Positions 55,796-63,532 are shown, numbered from the stretch's first letter. The stretch: 64,000 nucleotides of DNA from Massilia endophytica (GCF_021165955.1 NZ_CP088952.1:4464001-4528000), one strand, 5' to 3'. A program made the numbers and translations. The notes: generated by a model from the letters alone, not told the origin.

Positions 55796-56746
55796 ATGAA
55801 ACGTCGACACTTCCTGCAGCTGACCGGAGCTACGCTGGCCGCTGTCTCCCTCGTCCAAACCGCCCGTGCTGCGCAGCCGCCAGCCACCGATGCCAAGGCC
55901 TTCCGCGCCATGCGCAAGTACGCCAACCTCTCGTTCGGGCGTATCGCCTACGTCGACCGAGGCACGGGCGATGCGGCGCTGTTCCTTCACGGAGCTCCAC
56001 TCAATAGCTTCCAGTGGCGCGGCGCGATTGACCTTCTCTCGCCGTATCGCCGCTGCATCGCGCCGGACTTCATGGGACTCGGTTACTCCGAGGTACCGGA
56101 GCACCAAGCGCTCGATGCACGAGCGCAGCTGGAAATGCTCGTAGCACTTCTGGATTCGCTCGGCATCCGGGCTGTGGACATCGTTGCAAGCGACAGCGGC
56201 GGCGCAGTAGCGCAGCTCTTTGTGGCCCACTACCCCAAGCGCGTTCGCACGCTGCTACTGACGAACTGCGACGTGGAACCGAACAGCCCTCCGCCAGGCA
56301 TCAAGCCAATCCTCGACATGGCCCGGGCGGGCACGCTTGCCGACATGACGGCCGAATGGCTGACTGATAGAGCAAAAGCACGTGCCACATTTGGTGCAGC
56401 GGTATTTGTGAACCCAGCGCAGCTCACCGACGAGATCATTGACTACTATGTCCAGCCACTCGTGAGCTCGCCATTGCGGCGCTCGCAGTACGAACGGTAT
56501 CACCTTGCCCTAACGCCGAATCCCCTGGCTGGCATCGAGAGCAGGCTCGCCCACAGCACGGTGCCAGTACGTATCGTTTGGGGCGGGAGCGATACGCTAT
56601 TTCCGCAGACCGATGCCGCGTACCTCGACCGCATCTTCCCACGCTCTCAGGGCGTGCATGTCATTCCCGAAGCAAAGCTGTTCTTCCAAGAGGAGTATCC
56701 AAGCGTTATTGCGGCGGAAGCCAGGCGGGTGTGGGGCATGCGGTGA
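55796..56746 (+). CDS. Tat-exported alpha/beta hydrolase
   Basis: The 316-residue protein has a twin-arginine-like signal (KRRHFLQLTGATLAAVSLVQ) ending ARA-AQPP. Oxyanion segment ALFLHGAPLNSFQWRG and nucleophile elbow VASDSGGAVAQLF (Ser in S-D-S-G-G) resemble haloalkane dehalogenase / epoxide hydrolase relatives, but a Ser replaces the dehalogenase Asp, so it is a serine esterase type. The base His is probably in QGVHVIPEAK. An AraC regulator is divergent. Confidence 0.85.
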   Translation: MKRRHFLQLTGATLAAVSLVQTARAAQPPATDAKAFRAMRKYANLSFGRIAYVDRGTGDAALFLHGAPLNSFQWRGAIDLLSPYRRCIAPDFMGLGYSEVPEHQALDARAQLEMLVALLDSLGIRAVDIVASDSGGAVAQLFVAHYPKRVRTLLLTNCDVEPNSPPPGIKPILDMARAGTLADMTAEWLTDRAKARATFGAAVFVNPAQLTDEIIDYYVQPLVSSPLRRSQYERYHLALTPNPLAGIESRLAHSTVPVRIVWGGSDTLFPQTDAAYLDRIFPRSQGVHVIPEAKLFFQEEYPSVIAAEARRVWGMR

Positions 56747-56879
56747 CTATTGCCCTCATTCGACCCAAATGCGGTCGTAGCGTTAGCTACCAAAAACACG
56801 TCATGGATAACCAACTATTGAGAAAGTAACTAAGTGGAGGTATTCTCCGAAGCAAGCTCATCTGTTGGAGGGATCTTTG

Positions 56880-57887
56880 ATGGAGGATTCGGGGGATGGT
56901 GGAAACGCCGGGACGCACACGACGAATGTAGACAATACGAACGCCGTGCTGAACGCGAGGCGATTCTGGTGGGTCAATCAAAATCAGACCTATCAGTTTG
57001 AGATTGGTGGCCACTATCTATGGTCTCCCAAAACTAAGTCAAACGGGCACCGGAACCCTTTCTATGACTTCATGTGTGAGGTATCCGCGGGCGACCTCGT
57101 TTTCTCTTTTTGCGACACCCGGATTCGAGCGATCGGTATCGCGACGGCACCCGCTCAAACCTCAGTGAAGCCGAACTTTGGAAGCGCAGGTGCAAACTGG
57201 GCAGAGGAGGGTTGGCTGATCCCCGTGGAATTCGCCGAGCTAGCTAATGTGGTTCGCCCGAAAGACCACATTGTGACGCTTCGGCCACTGCTCCCTGAGA
57301 AATACTCCCCGTTACAGCGTAATGGGAACGGATATCAGTCTGTCTACCTTACGAGGATCGATCATACGTTAGCGAATGCCGTGATTGAGCTTATAGGTCC
57401 GAGCTATGCCAGCACCTTGCGATTGTTGGAGGGGGCGGTAGACTGGATTGAGCTGGCGGCGGATCGGGTAGAGGCCGCAATAAAAGGGCGTACGGATATC
57501 GGAGTGACGGAAAAGGAGCAGCTCGTTAAATCGCGGCGAGGGCAAGGGCTCTTCAAAGCGAATGTTCGGCTCAACGAGAAAAGCTGTCGTGTAACTGGAA
57601 TTACCGACCCACGCCATCTGCGAGCGAGCCACATTAAACCGTGGAAGGACAGCACGGATGAAGAAAAGCTGAACGGGTGCAACGGCCTTCTTTTAGCGCC
57701 ACACGTTGATCACTTGTTTGATCGCGGTCTGCTTAGCTTCAGAAGCAACGGCGATATGCTAGTGTCCCCTCGCTTGGATCGAACTATTCTAAGGAAGTGG
57801 AACATAAACGAGACTCAGAACGTAGGCAAGTTTAACTCGGAGCAAGCATATTTTCTGGACTACCATTCGCAATTGGTCTTGAGGTAG
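56880..57887 (+). CDS. EVE-domain HNH endonuclease (type IV restriction-like)
   Basis: The protein has 335 residues. The N-terminal half (RFWWVNQNQTYQFEIGGHYL, then YDFMCEVSAGDLVFSFCDTRIRAIG, split) matches the EVE/PUA-like fold that reads modified bases. The C-terminal half is an HNH nuclease: CRVTGITDPRHLRASHIKPW (236-255), then NGLLLAPHVDHLFDRG (268-283). Such fusions are predicted to cut phage DNA with modified cytosine. ATG 56880 has GGAGGG seven bases upstream; TTG 56865 is an in-frame alternative. GC is low. No methylase is adjacent, in line with a methyl-dependent enzyme. Confidence 0.82.
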   Translation: MEDSGDGGNAGTHTTNVDNTNAVLNARRFWWVNQNQTYQFEIGGHYLWSPKTKSNGHRNPFYDFMCEVSAGDLVFSFCDTRIRAIGIATAPAQTSVKPNFGSAGANWAEEGWLIPVEFAELANVVRPKDHIVTLRPLLPEKYSPLQRNGNGYQSVYLTRIDHTLANAVIELIGPSYASTLRLLEGAVDWIELAADRVEAAIKGRTDIGVTEKEQLVKSRRGQGLFKANVRLNEKSCRVTGITDPRHLRASHIKPWKDSTDEEKLNGCNGLLLAPHVDHLFDRGLLSFRSNGDMLVSPRLDRTILRKWNINETQNVGKFNSEQAYFLDYHSQLVLR

Positions 57888-57981
57888 GGGGCACAGGGAC
57901 GGCGCAGCCTCATGCGTTTGAATACACGAGACATAGTTGTACTGGCGTTGCGTTGCAGACTTAGCCCCAGTCCAATAGCTC

Positions 57982-59091
57982 TCACACACTCGAAGCAGAG
58001 GTTGGCATTCCAGGGATATGACGTCGTTGAAACTCAAACACCTCAGTCAACACAGCCTGAATGTGATGATTGCTGTCAATGGCAATCCAAGTTGTCGGGG
58101 AACCCATCTCAACGGCACCAACGCTACATTGCAAGATTTGACTGTCGCCCCAACTAAAGGTTGGTCCCATGTAGTGATGCGATGAAACGAGAATACAGGC
58201 CAACTCTGTGTTCTGAATTGCCAAGCGAGTAATTTTCTTCGAATGACCGCGCACGACAAAGGTCTGATTGCTGATCGTGTAACGAATCTTCGCATTAGCA
58301 TGCGGTGCTGGTACTCCGTCAAGCGCATCTGGGTTGCGAACGGCATAATCGCCGAACACAATCTTCAAGTCATTTCGATCTTCAAAGATGGCCTTCCAGG
58401 CCATCATTTCGATGCGAGGAATACAACCGACTGCGTCCGGCTCATCAACAGCCAAATTGATGGTGGCAGGCATCGAGCTCCCAGCAATGACTACAGTCTC
58501 AAATCCGATCGAACGAACAGCGTCGATTGCCGTCTCCGCATCGCCCAGCACGTCTGGTACTGAGGCCTTCGAGACATCGCCCAAATCAACCAACACGACG
58601 CAGTCTTTTGGCTCAACCTCAAGCTCGACCAAAATGGCGCCCATACGTTCGCTAAAATACGACAAGTCGTAAGTGTCTTCGAGCGACTCTCGATCGAGGC
58701 GGATGCAAGGAGTCACTGTGTGTGATGCAGCGATATTCTTCAACGCCTGACTGTACTCAGGGTCATCCCAACGATCGTAACCGACGACCGGGTGGACCTG
58801 AACGCCTTCCGCACGAAACTGCGCAAAGGAATACTCCAGTACATGAATTCCGCTCTCTGTACGTGCGTTTGACTTCCACTTCGTAATATCAAGGAATGCC
58901 TCCTTACCACCCCAGGCCTTACCTGCTTTAGCCGCAGTTCGCGACATTGGCATCTCGCGTGGCTTACCGGGTCCAGGATTGGGCACGTCAAAAACTGGTC
59001 GAATGCGAGATTTGTATGATGGTTGCAGGTTCGAAAGCGCTGCGAACTCCCCCTGCTTTGCCGGCAAAATTGGGACGTAAAGTAGATCCAT
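57982..59091 (-). CDS. 'Beta family' protein (PF14350-like), third gene of the HigB-HigA/ImmA module
   Basis: The 369-residue soluble protein opens YVPILPAKQGEFAALSNLQP and continues RIRPVFDVPNP. This N-terminus, the central LVDLGDVSKA and SIGFETVVIAGSSMP and the C-terminal RGHSKKITRLAIQNTELACIL (split) match the uncharacterised beta-protein family, which has a likely TIM-barrel-like pattern. I know no tested function. It starts 1 bp after the HigA/ImmA gene stop, so it is translated from the same mRNA. Genes of this family recur beside HTH and ImmA genes, suggesting it is a sensor or effector of that module. Confidence 0.72.
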   Translation of the reverse strand: MDLLYVPILPAKQGEFAALSNLQPSYKSRIRPVFDVPNPGPGKPREMPMSRTAAKAGKAWGGKEAFLDITKWKSNARTESGIHVLEYSFAQFRAEGVQVHPVVGYDRWDDPEYSQALKNIAASHTVTPCIRLDRESLEDTYDLSYFSERMGAILVELEVEPKDCVVLVDLGDVSKASVPDVLGDAETAIDAVRSIGFETVVIAGSSMPATINLAVDEPDAVGCIPRIEMMAWKAIFEDRNDLKIVFGDYAVRNPDALDGVPAPHANAKIRYTISNQTFVVRGHSKKITRLAIQNTELACILVSSHHYMGPTFSWGDSQILQCSVGAVEMGSPTTWIAIDSNHHIQAVLTEVFEFQRRHIPGMPTSASSV

Positions 59092-59092
59092 A

Positions 59093-60313
59093 CTAAGCCT
59101 CGATTTCTAACAAATTGAAGTGCTTACGCACCTGGTTATGCCCAACAAGATCATTGAATACCGTGTAATTCTCGCGCTCTTTCCTTAATCTCCCAGCAAT
59201 GATCGAAGGATGAATTCGCAACTCTCTAGACAATTTGTCAATTGTTTCGTAATTCGGATTCAGGTAAGCATCGCTCCTCTTCCAAGCTACACGTGGAATT
59301 AGAGCCTCCTTAGCAATTCGATTCGCCTCTAACTCGCGTCGATCCTCAGAAGAAGAATCCAAATTATCAAGGAAAAGTTCTTCTATATTTACATGTTTCC
59401 ACAAATGAGCAACTTCATGCAACAAGGTAAACCAAAAATTATCCAGACGATCAAACCTTAAGGTCAGTCCAATCACCGGCATTCCATCCGAATCCTGTAG
59501 CGCAGCCCCGTCCAGAAGTGTTCCCCTTAACGCTGGCTCGACAACGACCGCTATTCCGTGCTTTTCCAGAAATTCGACCGCAAGCGCTGGACCATGCTCA
59601 TACCAACTCAGTTGCACTAATTCGCGCAAAAACGCGGGTCCCAAAGTCTCTGGATTGAAAGGGCCAACCCTAGATTTTCTCTCCCGGGCCTTTTGAATCA
59701 CCCTTGCCAGCCAAGCATACAAGGCATGCTTCGTACTCGGGGAGTAAGCGTCCCCATGTAGACTACGCCTAAACGCCGCACTGCCAAACTGCATTCCCGC
59801 ATCCGCTATGAAGCCCTTTACGAGGTCCTCAGCAGACTGAACCGCTTTGTTTGTGAGCTTATTCAACCACCCCCGGGCCATCATTTCCTTCACAGGGAAG
59901 TCAGCCCAATCTATGTCGTCTTTCCCACCAGTAGACGCATCCGTAGGCTCAATTCCAACCAAGGTCTCAGCAGAAATGCCTAACCCAACCGAAAGGGCGC
60001 GAATCATATGCACCGTCAGGGGCCGTTTCCGACTCAAAACCTCTGAGACTCTGCTGCGGGTCCCAAAATACTGAACTAGGTCGGCTTGCCTAAGCCCTTG
60101 CTCTTGCATACGGAAATGTATGGCGTCGATAGGATCAGGGGCCTCTATCGGATACTTCTGATTCTCATATGCTTCCACTAAGACGCTCAGCAACTCTAAG
60201 CGTTCAGCATCTACGCTGCCAACTGCCGGATTATTGGCAATTAACCTTTGCATCTCGAGCAAGTACTCTTGATGCTGCTCTTCGGAGCGAATTACTTTGG
60301 CTTCCATCAACAT
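59093..60313 (-). CDS. HigA-like antitoxin HTH fused to an ImmA/IrrE metallopeptidase
   Basis: The 406-residue protein has a HigA-type N-terminus (RLELLSVLVEAYENQKYPI, 38-56, then DPIDAIHFRMQEQGL) and a Xre HTH (about 70-112, LRQADLVQYFGTRSRVSEVLSRK split). A long middle helical region follows. The ImmA/IrrE zinc site HEVAH is at 299-303, with third ligand in RRELEANRIAKEALIP (about 326-340). ImmA proteases cleave repressors, so the fusion joins a promoter-binding antitoxin to a possible protease. ATG 60313 follows the HigB stop by 1 bp; ATG 60307 is an alternative. Confidence 0.85.
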   Translation of the reverse strand: MLMEAKVIRSEEQHQEYLLEMQRLIANNPAVGSVDAERLELLSVLVEAYENQKYPIEAPDPIDAIHFRMQEQGLRQADLVQYFGTRSRVSEVLSRKRPLTVHMIRALSVGLGISAETLVGIEPTDASTGGKDDIDWADFPVKEMMARGWLNKLTNKAVQSAEDLVKGFIADAGMQFGSAAFRRSLHGDAYSPSTKHALYAWLARVIQKARERKSRVGPFNPETLGPAFLRELVQLSWYEHGPALAVEFLEKHGIAVVVEPALRGTLLDGAALQDSDGMPVIGLTLRFDRLDNFWFTLLHEVAHLWKHVNIEELFLDNLDSSSEDRRELEANRIAKEALIPRVAWKRSDAYLNPNYETIDKLSRELRIHPSIIAGRLRKERENYTVFNDLVGHNQVRKHFNLLEIEA

Positions 60314-60314
60314 C

Positions 60315-60578
60315 TCAATTTACGGGTTTCAAGTCGGTTACGATGGCCACAGCGAGTGGGAATGTCACCGAGATCTCAATGTATTTGGCGCAGTTTACTG
60401 CGCGAAAATAAAAGACTCCGTCCGCCACACTTTTTGCCTGTGGAAACTGAAGAAGAACATCCCTCGGATGCTTCCAGTTCGCATGCGAAATTTCCGATAC
60501 CCAGCTGCGAAGCCACTTATCGGTCTGGTCATCCAAACCGTACAGCGCTTGCAGGCGGTTCCTACCGAGCAGTTTCAT
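60315..60578 (-). CDS. HigB-like toxin (RelE-fold mRNA endonuclease candidate)
   Basis: The 87-residue protein has WLRSWVSEISHANWKHPRDV, then LLQFPQAKSVADGVFYFRAV. The ANWKHPRDV-FPQA pattern matches HigB/RelE-fold toxins, which cut mRNA at the ribosome. The C-terminus (EISVTFPLAVAIVTDLKPVN) is shorter than in textbook HigB and lacks THxEYD, so activity needs testing. ATG 60578 was chosen over GTG 60596: it has GTGGGA before it and a better distance from the inner promoter. Toxin-before-antitoxin order is typical of hig loci. Confidence 0.65.
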   Translation of the reverse strand: MKLLGRNRLQALYGLDDQTDKWLRSWVSEISHANWKHPRDVLLQFPQAKSVADGVFYFRAVNCAKYIEISVTFPLAVAIVTDLKPVN

Positions 60579-60600
60579 AATCCCACTAAAGTTCACGATA

Positions 60601-60643
60601 TGGGAACATATTATTGCTCAGCACGGCTTTCGTCAAGTTCCCA
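60601..60643 (-). promoter_or_regulatory. Inner promoter (P2) of the higB operon inside an inverted repeat
   Basis: On the minus strand TTGACG (60636-60631), a 17-bp spacer and TAATAT (60613-60608) form a near-consensus sigma70 promoter. Seven-bp arms TGGGAAC (60643-60637) and GTTCCCA (60607-60601) flank the two boxes, a likely operator for autoregulation by the HigA-like HTH. Transcription would begin near 60601, about 23 bp before ATG 60578. Confidence 0.7.
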
Positions 60644-60659
60644 AATTGAGAACTTTTTC

Positions 60660-60688
60660 ATGATACTGTATATACATACAGTAGTCAA
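60660..60688 (-). promoter_or_regulatory. Outer promoter (P1) of the higB operon with a perfect LexA box
   Basis: The 20-bp palindrome-like site TACTGTATATACATACAGTA (60664-60683) matches the LexA consensus CTGT-N8-ACAG exactly. On the minus strand it fills the 17-bp spacer between TTGACT (60688-60683) and TATCAT (60665-60660). LexA binding would block RNA polymerase, and SOS induction would release transcription toward higB. No credible plus-strand gene follows for it to control. Confidence 0.82.
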
Positions 60689-61218
60689 TCGTATTGATAC
60701 TTTGGGCATACGCCTACTCCATGGGCGCTGACATTCCTTGCGATTGGAATTTGGACAAGACGCTGGATAGAGACAGGATTGTGAGGAAGGTCGAGGCCCA
60801 CTCGTGCATGCCGGGGTAAGAGGTTGCTCCGACATCGCAAGCTAGATGGAAATTGGTAAGGTCCTCACGGCACAGGCGGTGTTTCCAATAGGATGAACCA
60901 GCTCACTGCTCATGGCCATCAAACATTTGCCCAGGAACACGTCGTCGTTGGAGTTACTTCGTTGAGGTTGCGCTGCAGGCCTGCTGCACGGTCAAGTGTT
61001 CCCAGCCGTTGCATGTTGGTGGGTACCTTGGATCATCTCATCTTCGATTCTTCGCGCCCAATCCCTACGTTACGTTCGACGCTTGGAAGTGCTGGGCGAA
61101 CCCCTCATTTGCGCGTGGTGGGTAGGCCACCAGAGGGGGGCTGAACGATGTTGCCATGAACGTACATCCTTCTTGCTATGCTAAAAGGCATGTACTTCTT
61201 GAAGAACATAAAGAGAAA
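60689..61218. other. Gene-free stretch between the higB promoters and tRNA-Thr
   Basis: These 530 bp contain only short open frames on both strands (such as 60893-61144) with no recognisable family or ribosome site. Composition is intermediate. It may be decayed mobile DNA at the island edge; on the minus strand the phrase MQRLGTLDRAAGLQRNLNE can be read within a broken frame, but I cannot identify it. No copy of the tRNA 3' end was found here. Confidence 0.4.
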
Positions 61219-61245
61219 CGGCTTACGTGCAAGGCACGTAAGCCG
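61219..61245 (-). terminator. Hairpin terminator downstream of tRNA-Thr
   Basis: CGGCTTACGTGC pairs perfectly with GCACGTAAGCCG around a 3-base loop (12-bp stem). On the minus strand it is followed by TTTCTCTTT. It begins 21 bp beyond the tRNA 3' end. Confidence 0.8.
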
Positions 61246-61266
61246 GTGAACTCAAAGCCAATTTTC

Positions 61267-61342
<76 letters not shown>

Positions 61343-61368
61343 GTAACTTTTACGGTCGCGATTATACG

Positions 61369-61872
61369 CTATTTGATGCGGGTGAGGGTCGGTCGGCCGC
61401 CCTTGGGGGCTCCGCCGTCGCCGCCGTCATCGGGGCCGTTGTCGTCTTCGCTGCGGGAGGCCGGCGCGGGGGCCAGTGCGGGGCCGCTGGGGACGGCGGA
61501 CAGCGATGGCGGCGCGGGTTCTTCCGCCTTCGGGGCGGGCGCAGGCGCAGGCGCGGCGCCCAGCAGCGGTTCGAAGGCCATGCCTTGGCCGTTTTCGTTG
61601 GCGTAGATGGCCATCACGTTGTTGACGGGGATGTAGATCTCGCGCGACACGCCGCCGAAGCGGGCGTGGAAGTGGATGGCGTCGTTGTCCATCTTCAGGC
61701 CCGAGGTAGCGCCGTAGCTGATGTTGAGGACGATTTCGCCTTTCTTCACGTACTCCATCGGCACGGTGGTGGCGCTGTCGACCTTCACGGCCAGGTAGGG
61801 CGTGTAGCCGCTGTCGGTGCACCATTCGTAGATGGCGCGCAGCATGTAGGGCTTGGTGGAGATTTCGGACAT
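61369..61872 (-). CDS. sspB: ClpXP protease specificity-enhancing factor SspB
   Basis: This adaptor delivers ssrA-tagged proteins to ClpXP. It has 167 residues: a conserved dimer/substrate domain (KPYMLRAIYEWCTDSGYTPY, LNISYGATSGLKM, ARFGGVSREIYIPVNNV), then a Pro/Ala- and acid-rich flexible tail. The tail ends GGRPTLTRIK, the ClpX-binding tip (the family ends in a similar RPxLRVVK phrase). It lies 142 bp downstream of sspA on the same strand. Confidence 0.95.
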   Translation of the reverse strand: MSEISTKPYMLRAIYEWCTDSGYTPYLAVKVDSATTVPMEYVKKGEIVLNISYGATSGLKMDNDAIHFHARFGGVSREIYIPVNNVMAIYANENGQGMAFEPLLGAAPAPAPAPKAEEPAPPSLSAVPSGPALAPAPASRSEDDNGPDDGGDGGAPKGGRPTLTRIK

Positions 61873-61917
61873 GGGTGTTCTGCAAATTACTGCAGGGGGA
61901 GCCGGGAGTTAGTGGAA

Positions 61918-61951
61918 CACTCCTGGACTCCCGCCTGCGCGGGAGCGACGG
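61918..61951. repeat. Short dispersed hairpin repeat (CTCCCGCctgcGCGGGAG)
   Basis: CTCCCGC (61928-61934) pairs with GCGGGAG (61939-61945) around CTGC, in the context TGGACTCCCGCCTGCGCGGG, followed by AGCGACGG. This unit is widely repeated between genes in many beta- and gammaproteobacteria. A partial second copy (TTCCCGCCTAAG) follows at about 61958. It lies between sspA and sspB. Confidence 0.6.
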
Positions 61952-62014
61952 TACGTTATTCCCGCCTAAGTTACGGTTTCTCGCGTGTTTGCTGACTTTA
62001 CGCGGGTTCGCCGA

Positions 62015-62626
62015 TTAGCGGCGCATCACTTTCTCGGACGGGGTCAGCGCTTCGATGTAGGCAGGGCGCGAGAAGATGCGCTCGGCGTACTTCATCAGGG
62101 GCGCGGCCGTCTTCGACAGTTCGATGCCGTAGTGGTCCAGGCGCCACAGCAGCGGGGCCACGGCCACGTCCAGCATGGAGAACTCGTCGCCCAGCATGTA
62201 CTTGTTCTTCAGGAAGAGCGGGGCCAGAGTGGTGAGGCGGTCGCGGATTTCGGCGCGGGCCTTGTCGTGGCTCTTGTCGTTCGCCTTGTTGCGCTCGCTT
62301 TCCAGCGTGTGCACGTGGACGAACAGCTCTTTCTCGAAGTTGAACAGCATCAGGCGGGCGCGGGCGCGCATCAGCGGGTCGGCCGGCATCAGCTGCGGGT
62401 GCGGGAAGCGCTCGTCGATGTATTCGTTGATGATGTTCGATTCGTACAGGATCAGTTCGCGCTCGACCAGGATGGGCACCTGGCCGTAGGGGTTCATCGT
62501 CGAAATGTCTTCCGGCTTGTTGAACAGGTCCACGTCGCGCACTTCGAAGTCCATGCCTTTTTCGAACAGGACCAGGCGGCAGCGCTGGGAGAATGGGCAG
62601 GTGGTGCCCGAATAGAGAACCATCAT
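62015..62626 (-). CDS. sspA: Stringent starvation protein A (GST-fold)
   Basis: This RNA-polymerase-associated protein has 203 residues: thioredoxin-like N-domain (MMVLYSGTTCPFSQRCRLVL), DLFNKPEDISTMNPYGQVPIL (split) and ELILYESNIINEYIDERFPHP, then a helical C-domain (MLGDEFSMLDVAVAPLLWRL). Members lack glutathione transferase activity. It is co-oriented with petC and sspB. Confidence 0.95.
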   Translation of the reverse strand: MMVLYSGTTCPFSQRCRLVLFEKGMDFEVRDVDLFNKPEDISTMNPYGQVPILVERELILYESNIINEYIDERFPHPQLMPADPLMRARARLMLFNFEKELFVHVHTLESERNKANDKSHDKARAEIRDRLTTLAPLFLKNKYMLGDEFSMLDVAVAPLLWRLDHYGIELSKTAAPLMKYAERIFSRPAYIEALTPSEKVMRR

Positions 62627-62740
62627 TTTTCGTAGTTCCTTAGAAACAAAGGGGGCGAGACCGCGAACGGTTCACCCCAGTTGAGCCGCTGGCTCTTGGC
62701 CAGCGGCGCAAAACTGCGCCGGCACGGGCCGGCGCGCGGA

Positions 62741-63508
62741 TTATTTGACTTCTTTCCAGTACGAGGCGTTCAGGCGCCACGCGAGCAGGGCGAAGACGGT
62801 CAGGAACAGCACCACCCACACGCCCAGGCGCTTGCGGAACTGCTGGGCCGGCTCGGCCATCCATTCCATGTAGCCCACCAGGTCGGCCACAGCGGTGTCG
62901 AACTCCAGCTTGCTCATCTTGCCCGGGGTCACCTGCTCGAAGCCCACGAACTTGTGGATCATCTTGCTCTCGTCATGGGGGTCCTTTTCCTCCACCATCT
63001 TGGCGGCCTGTACGCCCTGCAGATCCCACAGCACGTGCGGCATGGCCACGTTCGGCACCACCAGGTTGTTGAAGCCGGTGGGGCGGGTGTCGTCCTTGTA
63101 GAAGGTGCGCAGGTAAGTATACAGGTAGTCGCCGCCGGTGCCGGCGGAGCTGGCCTTGGCGCGCGCGATCACGGACAGGTCCGGCGGCACAACGCCGAAC
63201 CAGGCCTTGGCGTCCTTGGCGGGCATGGCGGTGGTCATCATTTCGCCCACTTTTTCGCCCGTGAACAGCAGGTTGGCCTTGATCTGCTCTTCCGTCAGGC
63301 CCAGGTCGCGCAGGCGGTTGTAGCGCATGGACGAGGCGTTGTGGCAGTTCAGGCAGTAGTTCACGAACAGCTTGGCGCCGTTCTGCAGGGCCGCCATGTT
63401 GGTGGAGCGGTCCGGCGCGCGGTCCAGCTTGTGGCCGCCTTCGCTGGCGAAAGCCAGGCCCGGCACGACGATTGCCAGGATGGCGAGCGTTTTCTTATAG
63501 AAATTCAT
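62741..63508 (-). CDS. petC: Cytochrome c1 of the bc1 complex
   Basis: This haem c subunit of ubiquinol-cytochrome c reductase has 255 residues: a signal peptide (LAILAIVVPGLAFA), haem-attachment motif NYCLNCHNASSMRYNRL, the P-V-like axial Met region (VPNVAMPHVLWDLQG) and a C-terminal membrane anchor (LGVWVVLFLTVFALLAWRLN). It lies 24 bp after petB. Confidence 0.97.
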   Translation of the reverse strand: MNFYKKTLAILAIVVPGLAFASEGGHKLDRAPDRSTNMAALQNGAKLFVNYCLNCHNASSMRYNRLRDLGLTEEQIKANLLFTGEKVGEMMTTAMPAKDAKAWFGVVPPDLSVIARAKASSAGTGGDYLYTYLRTFYKDDTRPTGFNNLVVPNVAMPHVLWDLQGVQAAKMVEEKDPHDESKMIHKFVGFEQVTPGKMSKLEFDTAVADLVGYMEWMAEPAQQFRKRLGVWVVLFLTVFALLAWRLNASYWKEVK

Positions 63509-63532
63509 TCTTGGTCCTTTGCCTGGTGTCGA

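Noticed and set aside
56750..56880. Possible left attachment site (copy of the tRNA-Thr 3' end) at the island's other border
   Set aside because: No match to GGTTTCGAACTGGCC or its complement was found by eye in this interval.
57912..58157. Short plus-strand frames opposite the beta-family gene
   Set aside because: They lie within or opposite the coding sequence of the beta gene, which is supported by family resemblance and operon spacing.
60664..60683. LexA box controlling a plus-strand gene
   Set aside because: No credible plus-strand gene follows before the tRNA, while the -35/-10 boxes around the site point toward higB on the minus strand.
60611..60835. 74-codon minus-strand frame ending MKKFSIWELDESRAEQ upstream of higB
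   Set aside because: The final ATG overlaps the -10 box of the LexA promoter, so it would not be transcribed from it, and the product has no family resemblance.
60893..61144. 83-codon plus-strand frame in the gap before tRNA-Thr
   Set aside because: No ribosome site, no recognisable domain, and composition like random sequence.
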